Shown: positions 1 through 12,483, counted from the first letter of the stretch. The stretch is 64,000 bases of DNA from Limonium bicolor (GCA_023374045.1 CM041776.1:278296039-278360038), one strand, 5' to 3'. Made by a program: numbers and translations. The notes: a model not told the origin generated them from the sequence alone.

Positions 1-2429
1 ACAGGGAGAGGATAAGAAGAAAGCCCAGTGCAACTTCAGCATTTGAAGATAATATGGTCAAGGTGCTGGAGTTAGTATCCACCCAAACACAGGGTTTTTC
101 CAAAAACTTTCTGCTTAATAATTAAGAGTGAGTTGCACTTTCAAATATCAGAAAAAGAAAAAAAATGACCTCACATAATATACGGAAACGAACAAGTGGT
201 CAATGAACTGAAGTGCAAATTCAAAAAAATTAGTTTCTAAGAGACATGTCTTAATTATAGAGAAGAAACAGCACAACAACACAATATAAAGTGCTGGATT
301 TTGCAAAGTGAATGTATCTGGCTTTATACAGCTGCAATCTAAGTAACACTTTGGGCACAGATTTCTCTCTTGATTCCTCATCTTTAGAGTAACTAGTAAT
401 AAGTCAGATCATACAGCCTTCAGCAATGTGGAATTGACTGTGTGCTACATAACGATTACCACGACACAGACACTAAACAAAAAGCAGAGTCCAACCAGAC
501 CATATGAGCACACATTAAATTACCACACAAAAATAAACAATAGACACTAACTAGTATCACAATACTCAAACATTGAGCACGAATTGAAGTTACCTATACA
601 AAATCGAGTGATGAAAATTACTCCTCATGAACTTTGCAACATGGTCCAGGGCACGGCACAAAACAGGAACAAGAGCAGCTGCACACAACAGCATCACAAC
701 ATCTACATGAGAATAGCAATTAGGAAGAAAAATCCATCAGTAAGATGAAAAATATCAAATACGTTAACATCAAAGGATGCTCACATTTTAGGTAACTCTT
801 TTTTGAAGTAACAAATATAAGTGTAAATAGTGTAAACAAAATCTTTGATGGAAGGATAGGGTTGAACCAAAGCTCAAGAGCGTGAAGGTTCCATGCCCTG
901 GGGTCTGCATATGTTACAGACAGATTAGCACAAATGGAAAAAGTAAACTTAAACCATTTAATCATATAGTATGATCCGAAACAACCCACACCAGAAGAAA
1001 ATACCCCATTCTGCGAGTACAAGGAAAAAACTGAGGAGCAAGCAGTGCGATGAAAGAAAGAAATACGCCTTGGTTGCAAGATTCCTTGGTACAAGTGGGA
1101 AAATGGCGAGTAAAGCCAAAACAGATACCTACAACGCCAAGTCAAAACCATGTGCATCTGTGAACTTACACGGAATAGGAACTTATAATTTCTCACGACC
1201 ATGAATTAGATAATGTACAAAGATGTTTCTATATGTGCCCATAAGGTTACTACTATATTTTATATATGTTCAATCATCAGGGAGTTCCATACCCACACTC
1301 AACTGAAAATAGTAGAGTTTGCCGATTCCATCGCCTGGAATTGCACTAGGAACCGAAGTTCCAGCTGATTGAGCGGATTTATTGCTGGTTGACCTAGAGC
1401 ACATATTGCAAATGAATCAATTAAATGTGTTTCTCAGTTAGAACTAATGACCAACACCTAAGAGATTCCCTAGACAAACGGAAGAATGTATATTTCAATA
1501 AAATACCCATACTACGTGCTCGTGCTTCACCAGCAGAAAGTGACAATGTTGGCGAAGGGGACATAGGTTGTCGAGTTGGTGAACAACAATTGCCCATGGA
1601 TATGGGCTCTACCACAATACCAGGGTCCTGAACGAAAAGGAAGAGAGAAAGAGATCCTCTGCCATAAGTGTGATGAAGAATGATATTGTCAGTTGTAAGA
1701 CAAGTATCACATCTATACACATCAAGAATTTTTCCCCCAACCAATACATATACGCCCAACAACTAAGCCAATAAGAGTAGTTGATAACTTATTCAAACCA
1801 ATACAACTTGCACAACCCTGGGAAGGGGTTATTAGTTGAGCAGGACATCTTAACGCCCAAATTCTCACGCATTCGACGAGGGAAAGAAATAACACTGAAT
1901 AAAGGAACAGATAAGAGAGGAGAACTTGCTGGCGCTGGCCTTCTTGCAATGAAGCAAGTTCCACTAAGGGATATCGCGTCGACAGAAGTCTAGAACTAGA
2001 GACTACTAGAGACTAACTGTCAACGGAATATTACTGAGAATGAAACATTATACAGAAAAGCGGAAGAACGGTTTAAAGGTCAAAGGTGAATCAAATTCGA
2101 CAGAATAATCAGACTCTATGCTAGTTTAGCACAGTAACAGAACGAATCGGAACCCAACAGTGGATAATAAACTAATATTTCCAGATCCATTTCCAGTTGA
2201 AGATTAACCTCGCAATTTGAACAGGATGAAAATGAGAATGTTAAGGGATTACTATATATAGCTGGTAGAACTTGTGCCTAAAGTGATCGACGACGTCGGA
2301 GCGTGAAGCCATATGAGGAGGGATGAGAATGTTCGACCAGTACTTCGACCAACGCGGGTCCCCCTCGTAATCGAACGCTGCCGCTGCAGCCCTCTTGAGT
2401 TTTTGCACATCATCTGCGTCTTCTCCCAT
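1..2429 (-). CDS. TMEM33/Pom33-like multi-pass membrane protein gene, partial (3' end outside window)
   Basis: Spliced minus-strand gene. Exons I can place: 2253-2429 (ATG at 2429; starts MGEDADDVQKLKRAAAAAFD, ends at a GT donor), about 1514-1627 (after CAG, begins DPGIVVEP), about 1300-1393 (contains RWNRQTLLFSVE), about 1003-1115 (LLAIFPLVPRNLATKAY, then ACSSVFSLYSQNG), 785-904 (PRAWNLHALELWF), 594-678 (VPVLCRALDHVAKFMRSNF) and 1-110 (CVWVDTNSSTLTILSSNAEV). Exons 785-904, 594-678 and 1-110 join in frame at GT/AG sites. The exon order and hydrophobic stretches match a conserved plant family that I recall as TMEM33/Pom33-like, which shapes ER tubules and the nuclear envelope in yeast and animals. 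The exon near 1003-1115 shows a compensating -1/+1 frame change at a short run and a T homopolymer, and the join upstream of it is unclear. Either assembly error or early decay fits. Family name is recalled, not searched. Confidence 0.62.
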
Positions 2430-2598
2430 AGCTCTCGTTTTCCGTCTACCTCTCTCCTACCTCTCTCTTTTGACAAATTTCTGCTTCACAAGTACTCTTT
2501 CATTGAACCGCGAACTTCAATCAACCGGGTGGCAGTCTTTAGTTTCTGTTGCCTACATTGGGAGGAAAAACAAATCAATGAAACGATGTCGTCGAAGT

Positions 2599-2603
2599 AA
2601 AAA
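2599..2603 (-). terminator. RNA polymerase III terminator of tRNA-Ser
   Basis: Five T residues on the minus strand follow the discriminator base directly, the usual length for Pol III termination. Confidence 0.8.
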
Positions 2604-2685
2604 CGTGGACGGCAGGATTCGAACCTGCGCGGGCAAAGCCCACATGATTTCTAGTCATGCCCGATAACCACTCCGGCACGTCCAC
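2604..2685 (-). tRNA. tRNA-Ser (AGA)
   Basis: The minus strand reads as an 82-nt type II tRNA. The acceptor arms GTGGACG and CGTCCAC pair fully and are followed by discriminator G. An A box lies in the D arm (TGCCGGAGTGG) and a B box in the T arm (GGTTCGAATCC). The anticodon stem CATGA/TCATG closes the loop CTAGAAA, giving anticodon AGA, and the variable arm is long as expected for serine. The CCA end is not encoded, as usual in eukaryotes. It delivers serine to UCU codons, and to UCC/UCA after modification of the first anticodon base. Confidence 0.96.
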
Positions 2686-2689
2686 AAGT

Positions 2690-3091
2690 GATGTCAACAT
2701 AAGTGTTTTCACTATAGAAAGGATAACGGTCACTCGAGGCAGATAAATTGGGTGGCCTACTATTTTGCAGCGTTTAGTATGTATTTTTAAAAAGAATTCA
2801 GTTTGATTTCTAAAATTTACATGATTTAGAATTTGTAGTTTTAAACAGATTTTGTACATTTATTCAGTATAAATATTGACTTTGATATATGATTTGAATG
2901 TAATTGTCGCACTAATTCTTAATATAAGCATCTCATACGATTTTAAATACGTGGTTCATAATCATTCAAAATTCAATATAATTTTATTTCTACACATTAT
3001 TGAATTTTTTTACTGTATTTAGGATTAAGATATAGCTGAATATATTACAAAAACTATATGCATTCATATGTCATTTTCTAAATACAATTTA
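2690..3091. other. AT-rich intergenic DNA
   Basis: No gene, repeat or structured element recognised between the tRNA gene and the CACTA terminus. Confidence 0.6.
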
Positions 3092-3512
3092 CACTAGTGG
3101 AAAAAATATCAAAAATACGGCCTATAAAAGGCGGTTTTACCAAAAACCGTCTTAAATTGTATGTGGGCGCACGCGAAGAGACCTTAAATGACGGTTTTCA
3201 CTGAACCGTCATTTAAAGTGTTGTCTTAAAAGACGGTTTACCTGAAACCGTCATTTAAAGTGCTCCTTATTCGCGCGTGAAGCACTCTTAAAAGACAGTT
3301 TACAAGAAACCCATTTAAAGTGTTGCTCATTCGTGCGCGAAGCACTCTTAAAAGAGGGTTTACCCAAAACCATCATTTAAAGTGTTGTTATTCGCGTGCG
3401 AAGCAGTCTTAAAAGACGGTTTACCATAAACCGTCATTTAAAGTGATGCTCTTTCGCACACAAAGCACTCTTAAAAGACGGTTTACTTAAACCGTCTTTT
3501 AAAGTAAGGTAT
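3092..3512 (+). mobile_element. CACTA (En/Spm-type) transposon fragment with subterminal hairpin repeats
   Basis: Begins with CACTAGTGGAAAAAA, the typical terminal sequence of plant CACTA elements. It is followed by about six imperfect units of roughly 62 bp, each a short hairpin in which AAAAGACGGTTTAC faces AAACCGTCATTTAAAG, separated by spacers of the TTCGCGCGCGAAGCACT type. Subterminal repeats of this design are transposase-binding sites in known CACTA elements. No matching 3' terminus and no transposase were found, so this is a non-autonomous or truncated copy. Related AAGACGGTT/AACCGTC motifs continue in the duplicated block to the right. Confidence 0.7.
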
Positions 3513-3540
3513 AAAAGCTTAGTAAATTAGTCTTTTATAA

Positions 3541-3829
3541 TTAGCATTGTAATTATTATTGAAACAAAATATTTATTATTTATATAATTTCATAATTAGC
3601 ATTGTAACTTAGTCTTATTATATAATTTTATAATTAGCATTTGTCAACTTACAATATCTTTAGTATGTATATAATACCATGCTTATTTACTTATTACGAT
3701 GTTTTACTACTTATTATATGTTGTATGGGAGTGAACATAAGTTAGAACAACTCTTAGAATGTCAATTACTAAAAGATTATGTTATAAATGTTACATATAT
3801 GTGTTTTGTTCATAAATTAAACACATTTA
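3541..3829. other. AT-rich DNA, no feature seen
   Basis: Contains a few repeats of ATAATTAGCATTGTAA but no coding or structural signal I can support. Confidence 0.5.
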
Positions 3830-3910
3830 CCACACTAGCGTAGTGGTTAGGAGTGCACATGTGGGATTTTACCAAGGGTCGCGGGTTCGAATCCAGCAAC
3901 CAGCCACCGA
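3830..3910 (+). mobile_element. tRNA-like sequence, probable SINE head
   Basis: Contains an A box (TAGCGTAGTGG, 3836-3846) and a B box (GGTTCGAATCC, 3884-3894) at the spacing of an internal Pol III promoter. It cannot fold as a normal tRNA: no 7-bp acceptor stem is present. This is the usual look of the 5' head of a plant tRNA-derived SINE. The 3' tail and target-site duplication are not clear, so the extent is approximate. Confidence 0.5.
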
Positions 3911-3942
3911 TTATAAATTAATCTAGGCATGAGATGAAATTC

Positions 3943-4705
3943 AAATATATATTTTTTACATTCCGGAGCTTTTAAAAGACGGTTCAACAAAACCGTCGCT
4001 TAATGTCATCTTAAAAGATGGTTTTGGAACCGTCGTTTAAGACAGGTGACAAAAAGCGACGGAGGTATAAAAGACGGTTCAAAACCGTTGTTTTTGAGCG
4101 GCTTCGACCGTGTTTTATGCCTCCGTCCACACCATTGTTAATAAGTTGCAAAATATAGAGAGACTTCATTCACTGAGATTTTACTTAATTCATGACATAC
4201 CACTGTTGTGAATATTTTTTTAAAAGGATTGAACTTAAGGTCTTAAGGTTCGATTTTTCAATTAGGAAAATTAAACCAAAATTATAAAATTAAAGTTTAT
4301 TCTAACTGACCCACATAATCCTAAATATATATTTTTTACATTCCGGAGCTTTTAAAAGACGGTTCAACAAAACCGTCGCTTAATGTCATCTTAAAAGATG
4401 GTTTTGGAACCGTCGTTTAAGACAGGTGACAAAAAGCGACGGAGGTATAAAAGACGGTTCAAAACCGTTGTTTTTGAGCGGTTTCGACCGTGTTTTATGC
4501 CTCCGTCCACACCATTGTTAATAAGTTGCAAAATATAGAGAGACTTCATTCACTGAGATTTTACTTAATTCATGACATACCACTGTTGTGAATATTTTTT
4601 TAAAAGGATTGAACTTAAGGTCTTAAGGTTCGATTTTTCAATTAGGAAAATTAAACCAAAATTATAAAATTAAAGTTTATTCTAACTGACCCACATATCC
4701 TAAAT
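3943..4705 (+). repeat. Nearly perfect 380-bp tandem duplication
   Basis: Copy 1 is 3943-4322 and copy 2 is 4323 to about 4702. Between them I see only one C/T difference (GGCTTCG versus GGTTTCG) and one missing A near the end. Each copy carries CACTA-related GACGGTT/AACCGTC hairpins in its first half and AT-rich DNA in its second. The identity points to a very recent duplication or an assembly duplication. Confidence 0.9.
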
Positions 4706-5599
4706 AGAGTCACCACCTAAGTTTTAACCATTTAAACTCAGAAGAAGAAGCTAGCACTGGAGCCACACAGCAAGATGGCTTATGTTTCGTGTGTCACACT
4801 CAGATTGGATGAGTACACATAAATAAGTATATTAAATTTCAAAGGGTTATAGCTTACAAACTATAAGTGCAAAAACAAAACAAAAAATATATCATTGTTC
4901 ATCATAATTTTTGCTCTTCAAAAAAAAATGCATCATGAATATATTTTGCCAAACTTAAAATTATATTTTTTTGGAATGTATATATTATGTACTTTTAAAA
5001 GTGAATCTTATTCATTAACAAAATGAATCTTCTTTAATTTTAAAATGAACCTTATATATTCATTAGCAAAATAAATCTTCCTTATGATTCACTTCTCTTA
5101 AACTAAATATTCATTCAAAAAAATAAAGAATTCACATTCTTTATGTGTAAGGTTCACTTTTCTTAAACATAAGATTCACTTTTCTTATACGTAAGATTTA
5201 TTTTTCTTAAACGAACGATGCACTTATCAATAAATGAAAGATTCATATAGTTCTAGTATAAGATTCATTTTTCTTAAACGACATACTCACTTTTAAAAAA
5301 CAAAGATTCACTTTTATTAAACTAATGATTCACTTTTAAACTAAAGGTTCATATTATTCTATCATTATTCATCATAATTCGTGTTTTTTGAAATAAGATA
5401 CATAATTAATATATGTTGGTAAACATTATTATATTACATATTTTAAAAGTGAATCTTATTCATCAACAAAATGAATTGTCTTTAATAATAAAACGAACCT
5501 TATTCAATTTGAGGTAATGGTCAACCCTAAAAAAGGGTAACACCGACGAAAAACCTAACACACCGTCAAAAAGCTAGTATCGTCAAAAAAGCTATTCAT
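4706..5599. repeat. AT-rich region with degenerate GATTCACTTTTCTTAAAC-type repeats
   Basis: Variants of a motif of about 20 bp (GATTCAC or GATTCAT, then TTTTCTTAAAC) recur between 5080 and 5350. Two copies of TTTTAAAAGTGAATCTTATT lie near 4994 and 5442. No coding signal. Confidence 0.55.
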
Positions 5600-7285
5600 A
5601 TTAACCACCACTCAAGAAACTCAAGCTGACTTTCCTTGCGAGAAATGGTATTGATTTGCTGGTATAGGGTATTGGATTGGAGAATATTGAGTTCCTTTTG
5701 AGCTACTGGTTCAGTAAATAGAAAAGATTATTTGTCTTTATTGATCTTGACATGAAGTCCCTTATGATTAACATAAAAGGGATAAAGTTGATTTATGAAG
5801 GGAGATCCAATAATGCTATCTTGGTTAATGTTTTTAATAACAAAAACTAGAGTTTAATGAGGATATTGCGGTTCTTGACAGAAAGTCTTGAGGTTTTGGC
5901 TATAATTTTAAGTGGATCATTGCCCGCACCAACAAGTCTTTCTTTAGTCGGAGAGCATAATTGATGAGGGACTAATCCTTCGTGGATACAATTTCAATCT
6001 GCTCCGGAATCTATAAGAGCGATCATATTCAGCTTGAAGTTTGTCCCTTCTACTACGAGTGATCCTTGAATACCATTTCTGAAATATAAATCTTTCAATG
6101 GTATTGATGGCTAATATTCCCGATGTACCTGTGTGAGGAGATGTCATAATAACACCCATATCTTCAGGCGTGGTTTCATGTGTTTCCATTTTCGGTATGC
6201 TGTTGTTAAAAGTATGACCTGCTTCTAAGAGCGAGCTGCGAACTTGAGCATTTAATCCGACAAACTTTATTTGACGAAGTTCAGTTTTGAGCACAAAGAT
6301 TTCTTGTTTAATAACTTTAATGTTTCTCTGTAATTCTTGAGTGGATACTTTGCCAAAAATGTTACTGGTTGATGCAATAGGGTATTTATCTAGAACCTTT
6401 GATATACTTAAAGGCTCTACGTCTGGTTGCTCCTCAAAAGAACCTTGCGACGCAATGAGCTTTGCTGGCTGCTGTAGATATTGTCTCTTTTCTTCTGGAT
6501 ATGAAATCTTGTCTATGAGCTCATTAAGAAGCTCTGCTGAATCTCTATCGAAAGTTACAACATAAATGAACCTGATGATTCTTCATCAGAATCTTGTTCA
6601 ATGTTGGAATCCTCTTGATCTATTTGATGAATAAAGTTATCATCTTCTAGGGAGCTTGGATAATCATGAAGTAAAAGCTTCTAGAGTTTTTCTTGATCTT
6701 TATCATCTGCAAAGATTTCATTAATTTTTCTTAAGTCGACACTAATCTGCCTTATGACCTTTACGACCGAATTTCCAACATGTAATCTGTGGTTTTGGAG
6801 TAAACTGAGAAGTCTTTTCTTTGTTGTAATATCCCTTGCGATATGGCTTTTGATGCTTGGGCTTTGGGTAATAGGTTCTCTGATTTTTGGAAGTAAAACG
6901 ATTTGGTCTTTTGACCATAGGTTTCCTTTTGGATGGAGGGGTGATTTTCTCTATCCCAACATTTTACAGAAAGAACCCATTTCTTTCCGGGTTTGGGCTT
7001 TTTCATTGCCGTATTTAGACTGAATCTTTAGATCCTGTCATAAATTTAAGGCTTCCTTTTTGACAAATGCAAAAAGTTGTCCATATGTAATAACCTCCCA
7101 TGGAATAGTGTATAGGCCAACTTCTTCCTTAATCTTGGTCATTATCCTTTGTGCAAATAAGGTGGGTAATCATGAGGTGAATCTCTTCTTCCAAAATTTG
7201 TCATACAATCTTCTCTTTGAAGTACTTGTGTAAGATAAACATCTTTGTACCATCTATAATCCGATAAAGTTGGACATCGAATATT
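5600..7285 (-). pseudogene. Endogenous pararetrovirus (Caulimoviridae), piece 1: capsid zinc-finger and protease region, broken
   Basis: Decayed viral polyprotein on the minus strand. Around 6730-6790 there is a degenerate CCHC zinc knuckle of the capsid protein: the second Cys is replaced by Phe and a stop interrupts the motif. It follows a basic Lys/Arg-rich tract and precedes an acidic stretch (6560-6740). The piece from 6294 to 5944 leads into an aspartic-protease-like segment near 6060-5960, disrupted by a frameshift. Several further stops follow towards 5600. No reverse transcriptase or RNase H is recognisable, so the 3' half of the genome is absent here. It continues across the solo LTR into 11148-12483. 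Assignment rests on gene order and on the movement-protein piece at 25713-26316; petuvirus or florendovirus affinity is possible but unproven. Confidence 0.68.
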
Positions 7286-8869
7286 TGTAACACCCCTACC
7301 GCTAGTCCTGTACTTATCGTCCAGTCATCCCAATAATCAAAGCTACTCGCAGCGGAAATACTACTACTACGGCGGGTGATACAATGCCGCTAGCCGCCCA
7401 TACGGCTAACTAGGCTTATACTACTTACAGTGACGGTCTGATGTCTAAATATACTGAGCTACTACATTACTTACCAAATACCGAATATCAAATACTTGCA
7501 TTAATGGATTACCGAGTATCAAGCATAGTTAATTACATTCCCTTTTCCAAGTCTACCAAAAATAATGAGTTTACAAAAGCTACTCATCTATACCCAATCC
7601 CAATACTTTCACTATCCAAAAAGGTGTACCCCATGGTACACCGGCTAATCAAAATCCTACAGCCGTGTACTACTTAGTACACCATTCATAATTCATTAAT
7701 TACAACCAAAAAGAACATCATAGTCTCAATCAAGTCTTCACCTTTCTCGAGCACCTGAAAATATTAAAAACGGTGCCCCAAGGGGCTCAGCAAAAAGCTG
7801 CATATAAACTTTGCATATACCGAGTGCTAACAAGGGCACGCCGACTATTTAAGGTCGAATAAACATGCGGTTCATTATTTTCATGCATACATGCTTTACA
7901 TTCATCATACAATCATACAAAATACAATACACAAGCTAAAACATCAATACCATAGCATACACAATCCTTACCTTCACTAGGGTTAGTCAAATTACGCATC
8001 CGGGTTAATCGGATGCTTATTAATCTTTTACTAATTCACGATACTTACACAACTTGCTCTTACTTTACTTACTTACTTGTCCATACTTGTTTACTCATTC
8101 TTACTTACTTACTCTTACTCATGTTAAGTCGGTATGACCTCCGGCCCGAGGACTACACCGTCCCACCACCGGGATTTACTTGACTCACTAATCCATGATG
8201 CTACCCATTTAAGGGGTTTGGGCCGTGGACCAGTTTAAGAGTCAGGAATTGGATCCAACCTCTCGTGTCTCCGCATCCTCACGCGTGGCCGAAACTATAT
8301 CGGACTTCTACTCATTCCAATTTAATTACCAATTATTAAGTTAGATTGGTTAGCTTGTTAGGAATCAGTTAGAAGTCCAATCACAAGAGTATTCGGTCAC
8401 TACAATATACATTAAGCATACACACATTCATCATCATCCATACATTTCATGAATTATACAAACTATGATTTAAAGACAATATTCAGCAAGATACAACACT
8501 ACATTTTCACAAGTAAGCATAATAACTCCGATTCATGCATTTATCTTATTTGGTGATCAATTAGCACACAACACACAAATCAGAGTAACCAAGGTAGCAT
8601 ACGGGGCATGAGAAGTTCATACCGTTCACCGTTGTACTTGTATCCAACTTTCCTTCGGTGTTCACAATCCAAGTCCTATGACATACATATGATCGAGTGA
8701 TTAATTATCTGTAATTAACTTAACTCGTATTCCTATTACGTTTCCTAGCTCGTACTTACTAAGTCTTTACAATTCTTATACTTACACATTGTTTACTTAC
8801 TCTTTATTACTTTAAGTTCATTTCTTTACACAACAAGGGTGTACTTCTACATATTTTATGTATGTGTGT

Positions 8870-8871
<2 letters not shown>

Positions 8872-8914
<43 letters not shown>
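8872..8914. repeat. (TA)n microsatellite
   Basis: About 20 uninterrupted TA units inside solo LTR C. Confidence 0.95.
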
Positions 8915-8916
<2 letters not shown>

Positions 8917-8944
8917 TTTATAGTTAAAAAAAATTTGTATGACT

Positions 8945-9280
8945 CGACCGACCTTACAAGTCCGGTCCCAAGTCGGTCGAAGTCAGTAGGGTAATACGCT
9001 GGAAAATTTCAGGGCCGACCGACCTTGCAAGTCCGGTCCCAAGGTCGGTCCATTCCAGTGAGTTACTTGACGGAAATTTTTTAGGCCGACTGACCTTGCA
9101 TGTCCAGTCCCAAGGTCGGTCCATTCCAGTAGGTTTCATTACGGGAAATTTTTCTGGCCGACCGACCTTGCATGTCCGGTCCCAAGGTCGGTCCATTCCA
9201 AAAGGTTTCCGTCTTTGTAAATCTGGGCTCGACCGACCTTGCAAGTCCGGTCCCAAGGTCGGTCCAGTCCAGTAATTGCA
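8945..9280 (-). repeat. Five-unit palindromic tandem array in LTR C (71-72 bp period)
   Basis: Units start at 8945, 9016, 9087, 9159 and 9230. Each has the core CGACCGACCTTGCAAG, then TCCGGTCCCAAGGTCGGT, whose ACCGACCTT and AAGGTCGGT arms can pair, followed in most by CCATTCCAG and a variable spacer. The cores are conserved and the spacers are not. The array lies inside the apparent leader intron of the LTR. Confidence 0.9.
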
Positions 9281-11147
9281 TTTTTATTTATGTTTCCAGT
9301 CCTTTCCTTTACCCATTACTTCCCCATTGTTCCTACACTTTATCCCACATGTTTTAACACTAATTAAACATCCTAATCCACCTTAGTTCATCCATTAACT
9401 CTTTACATACTTATATACTAATTTACACACTTGTTTTTCCTAATTCCATTACAACACTTACATTGTTTCGTCCTATTATGGTTATGCTACAGATTTTGAC
9501 TCTAACTCTCTCCATTTATAGCTCCCTCTTCTAATGTCATTTCTAAAGCTTCTAATGCATTAGACATCTCTCCTAACCTACCCACTAACTAGCTCAAATT
9601 AAAATCTGTTGCAAAGGTACATTTCAACCTAGTTCCTAGTTCTTAAGTGTTCTAGTTCAAGGTAAATTTTGGCATAACCTCCCCTATTTTCTACATTCTC
9701 ACCACATGTTTTATTCACACATTGTTACCCAATTCACCTGTTTTCAATAACATCAATATACAAACTCTCCAACACAATACTACACAATAAACATCATTAA
9801 ATTCCTGCACACTCACATTTTCTTCCTTAAGATTTCAACAAGCTTTTAAATGTCTTTTAAGGGTTTAAAACAGTTTGGTTCTTTCCTACATTATACACTA
9901 CTACTCAATACCATTTTCAATGTACATTTAAAAGCTACTAAAACCTGTTTCATAACCCATTTACAAGACTACACAAAGATGAGCATAATTTACCTTGTTC
10001 TTCTTCTAGTTTTTCTTTTCTTCTTCCTTCTTCCTTTTCTCTCTCTCCACCACCGATTTGTAGATTAAATTCTTTAACACTACAGCCCATATATACACAC
10101 CATTTTAATACTAATAACCCTTAACAATTCTTTAAAAGCCTTAAGGTAAGTTTTTTTTAGGGTTTAGAAGTATATTACCTTGCAAGGGTGTAGATAGTTC
10201 TTGGGATAGCTCAAGAACAAGATTCCTACTCCACCAAAGAAGCCAAAATCGGCTAGAGTACAAAGAACCAAACAAGGGTTTAGTCTAGATTTCGTTTTGC
10301 CCACAAGGGCTAGAAAAAGATGAGGTTTCAAGGATATTTTTACCTCAAAGTAACAAGGAGATGAAGGTGGTTCTAATGGTGGTATTGAAGCTCCAAATGC
10401 AACACACCCATGGAAATGAAAATGCTTGTTTTCGAATTTTGAAAAGAGGATAGTGTCCTCCTTGATGAGAGGAACACAATGGTATACTTTTTGTAATTTT
10501 TGGAGAAGGTTTAGACACTAAACAAGAGGAGAGAAGTGGAGGTTTATTGGGGTGCTCAAATCTCCATTAATGTCGCATGGGGAAGAAGAAAGCAAGAGAG
10601 AGTGAGGGAGAAGGGGTTGTACGTGAGTGAGAGGAGAATAGAGAGTATGAGAGAGAGTAAGTAAGTAAAGTAGTTTACTTTTGCTTTTTAATTGTTTTGT
10701 TCTTTTGTAAATCAAAAGGGAATTAAAAGAGTGTGTGAGAGGGGGAAAGAAATCGGCTGACACAGCCCACACACACAAACTTTACATTTTTATTTCAATA
10801 GTGGACACACTAGTTTGGGTTATTTATGTTTTTGCCCCACAACTTCCCGTTTTTGACAGTTTTTGCTATTTTCTCGTTTTATTGATTTTATTGGTTCTAG
10901 ACCTTCACTAATGTTTATTAATGACTATTTGGTTGACCAAAATTGTTACAAGTCTATTTGACCCGCTTAAAGTCACGTTTTCCCGGTTACCTCGAAAAAC
11001 GCGCTTTAAGGTTCGTTAGTGTTTTTAATCCGTTTTAAGGATCCGTTTTCTTCGGGATTTGTTTCCTCATGATTATTTAGACATAATTAAGCTTTTAAAT
11101 TACTTATTAGCCTAATTAATCGCTATTTTTAATTACAGGGTATTTCA

Positions 11148-12483
11148 ATATTGGTTAGGAGGGCTTTGTTGGAGTTCAGTTCATCTTTTGGATTCCAATA
11201 AAATGTAAGCTGATGGTGATGATAAGGAAATCACATGCATCATCCTTGAAGGTTGATCGTTTAGGACCATCATAGACTTCAACCTGATGATTTATGATTT
11301 ATATTCTATTTTCTATAGTGAGTGCACTATCCCACCATTTTTTAGTTGGCCGGTAAATCCAGCACCTATGGATCCTGCTGCCTGTCTTTCTATGATCTTA
11401 CGCATCCTATAGGTGTTCTTTTCCATACCCATTTCTTGAAGAGTATTGAGAATTTCATCTTCGGATTTTCCATCTATGTTCCATTCGTAAATGGAATTCA
11501 CATCATAATAACTAGATGAAAATTTGGAACGTTCTTCATATTGCATATTTGGAGGCGTAGGTCGTGGGTAGTAGTTTTTGGTAGTGTGAAAGTATGAGCT
11601 TCGGGGTTTGCTTCTTTGATATCTAGTGTAAATTTTGGTAATCTTGTTTTGTTCAGGGTTCGTGAACTGATCTTCTATATGAGTTAAGTCTATGGAATAC
11701 GAAGAAGATTCGCTGTCACTAGATTGATATTGGCAATTATCTAGTGTATTAATGACATTTTAAGTTATGGGATCAGTGGATGTAGATGGAATTCGTTGAA
11801 GGCTTTCTGATATCCGGGTGAGCAAATCGGTGGTAGAGTGAACAAAAGGTGCACTCCCGATGGGAAAGCTAGGTTGAAAATATGGTCGAGAGATGTTAGA
11901 AGGAAATCTGACTTGTTTCTCTTTTTGAGAATGAAGGTTGATTGAAATGTTGTCAATCTGAGATGCTATGGTTTGTAGAGTTTAATTTGTTCAATTTTGT
12001 TGTTGATGAACCGTTTAAAGATCTTTAGCGAGTGCTGGGTCAGATGTATCCTTGCCTATCTTAAGGGGTGTAGCAATGATATCTCTAGCGAGCTTGATAG
12101 TGTTAAATGGAGGATGTATAGAAGTTATTTCCTCACTGTTGAGAGCTAAGGTCCATTTTTTATAAAGGTTTGTTTTGACATTGATAGAAGGTGTCTCAAA
12201 GGGTTCTGGTTCTGAAATATTCTAGGATGTGTAGGTTGGTAGCCAATCATAGATTGTCATGTTACATCATAACCTATGATAATCTTGACTCCAATATTTA
12301 CGGAGATTTTGTTGGCATTTGAAGGATATGTCTGTAAACCATATCCTTTAAGGTTCATACTCCTTTTCAGATTCCCGCTCAGAGATGTATTCCTCTCTTA
12401 GTTCAAATTCTAAAGTGTGGATGACTGTAACATTTCCCATAATATCTGTTGTGTCGACGGATTCATTGTCTTCTGGGACATAA
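11148..12483 (-). pseudogene. Endogenous pararetrovirus, piece 2: capsid-region segment, broken
   Basis: Continuation of the polyprotein on the minus strand between solo LTR C and element A. The longest open stretch (11313-11546) contains SIYEWNIDGKSEDEILNTLQ and an AGFTGQLK segment, which resemble the capsid-coding part of plant pararetroviruses. It is followed by a frameshift at the Trp/Gly-rich end. Further upstream on this strand (11600-12480) is a Ser- and Glu-rich stretch with scattered stops. The reading frame at 12483 continues into the piece at 24897 once element A and one copy of its TSD are removed, which confirms that both pieces were one locus. Confidence 0.65.

Larger units (their letters stand above)
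7286..11147 (-). mobile_element. Solo LTR 'C' of a Ty3/Gypsy-type element, with 5-bp TSD
   Basis: Read on the minus strand it starts TGAAATACCC and ends GGGGTGTTACA (3862 bp). It is flanked by a perfect 5-bp duplication, ATATT, at 7281-7285 and 11148-11152. No internal coding region or second LTR is present, so this is a solo LTR left by LTR-LTR recombination after insertion into the pararetrovirus. It shares the terminal module of elements A, B and D: C/G-clamp hairpin (7775-7786), CAG|G (AG at 7755-7756), TCAGACCG (7434-7441), 22-nt hairpin (7389-7410) and TTTCCGCTG (7350-7358). A donor-like AAG|GTAA lies at 10177-10178. Confidence 0.88.

Noticed and set aside
1421..1762. 113-codon continuous minus-strand frame as an independent gene
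   Set aside because: Only its middle part is coding, as exon 2 of the TMEM33-like gene. The rest is intron read-through.
3830..3910. Second tRNA gene
   Set aside because: A and B boxes are present, but the acceptor and anticodon stems do not pair, so it is tRNA-like (SINE-type) only.
8945..9280. Evenly spaced repeats that resemble a CRISPR array
   Set aside because: Eukaryotic LTR context, palindromic repeats longer than the conserved spacers' variation suggests, no cas genes. It is an LTR-internal tandem array.
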